In this document: in pieces, positions 4,958 to 5,011 of the stretch
How the letters are laid out: every line of letters begins with the position of its first letter
Position numbering within the stretch: the stretch's first letter is position 1
Assembly (NCBI GenBank): GCA_002358855.1
Contig: DEPQ01000027.1
Coordinates: 1-5,011, forward strand
Reading direction: 5' to 3'
DNA length: 5,011 bases
Origin: Bacteroidales bacterium UBA3388
GTDB lineage: Bacteria; Bacteroidota; Bacteroidia; Bacteroidales; P3
Made by a program: the position numbers and the translations under genes
The notes under the pieces: generated by a model
Told to the model about the DNA's origin: nothing
The model's input: the letters and a program-made list of their open reading frames with translations, nothing else
Databases searched by the model: none

Positions 4958-5011
4958 TTACGACGCGTGTGAGATTTCCTTTGGATCTATTTCTTTCATC
5001 TCTTTTCTTTC
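4958..5011 (-). CDS. Possible 3' end of a minus-strand gene, cut by the window edge
   Basis: The minus strand entering from the right edge reads ERKEMKEIDPKEISHAS and stops at TAA (4960-4958). A second frame reads 25 residues to TGA (4934-4932). Neither can be confirmed as coding from so short a stretch. Indirect support comes from the terminator at 4868-4915, which has a T-tract in the minus direction. No family can be named. Confidence 0.2.
   Translation of the reverse strand, partial: ERKEMKEIDPKEISHAS

Overview
The window looks like chromosomal DNA from a low-GC member of the Bacteroidota, most likely the Bacteroidales. Three observations support this. Three promoters have the Bacteroidota-type -7 box TAnnTTTG, always as TATCTTTG, and a fourth has TATTTTTG; none of the genes shows a clear Shine-Dalgarno site. 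One gene encodes a GWxTD-domain protein and another a membrane-tethered TPR/helix-turn-helix regulator, both typical of this phylum. Genus cannot be set from the sequence alone.

Layout from left to right. Four protein genes lie on the minus strand. At the left edge is the start of an unidentified gene (1-41), only 2 nt downstream of a family 2 glycosyltransferase gene (44-1063), so the two probably form one operon with its own promoter at about 1069-1101. An AT-rich spacer with a short tandem octamer repeat (1166-1200) and a strong intrinsic terminator (1201-1230) separates it from a secreted GWxTD-domain protein (1275-2759). That gene has a well-formed promoter (2783-2812) with an inverted repeat directly upstream (2815-2832). 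Next is a 531-residue TPR protein (2898-4493) with an N-terminal export signal, one internal membrane segment, a coiled coil and a C-terminal HTH-like region. It looks like a membrane-bound one-component regulator.

On the plus strand, divergent from the regulator, are two serine tRNA genes: tRNA-Ser(UGA) at 4596-4680 and tRNA-Ser(CGA) at 4776-4862. Each is followed by its own hairpin terminator. The second terminator has T-tracts on both sides and could stop transcription from either direction. The last ~100 bases hold a short direct repeat (AATCACCC twice, 12 bp apart) and possibly the 3' end of a minus-strand gene.

How the parts may work together. The regulator and the secreted GWxTD protein are neighbours in the same orientation. 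The dyad in front of the GWxTD promoter makes a local regulator-target pair a reasonable but untested idea. The glycosyltransferase probably belongs to cell-surface polysaccharide synthesis. The tRNA pair covers UCA and UCG serine codons, and its 3' end is a possible integration site. I see no CRISPR array, insertion sequence or clearly new multi-gene system. The best leads are the regulator/GWxTD pair, the compact promoters that abut a start codon or a tRNA 5' end, and the right-edge repeat next to the tRNA-Ser genes.
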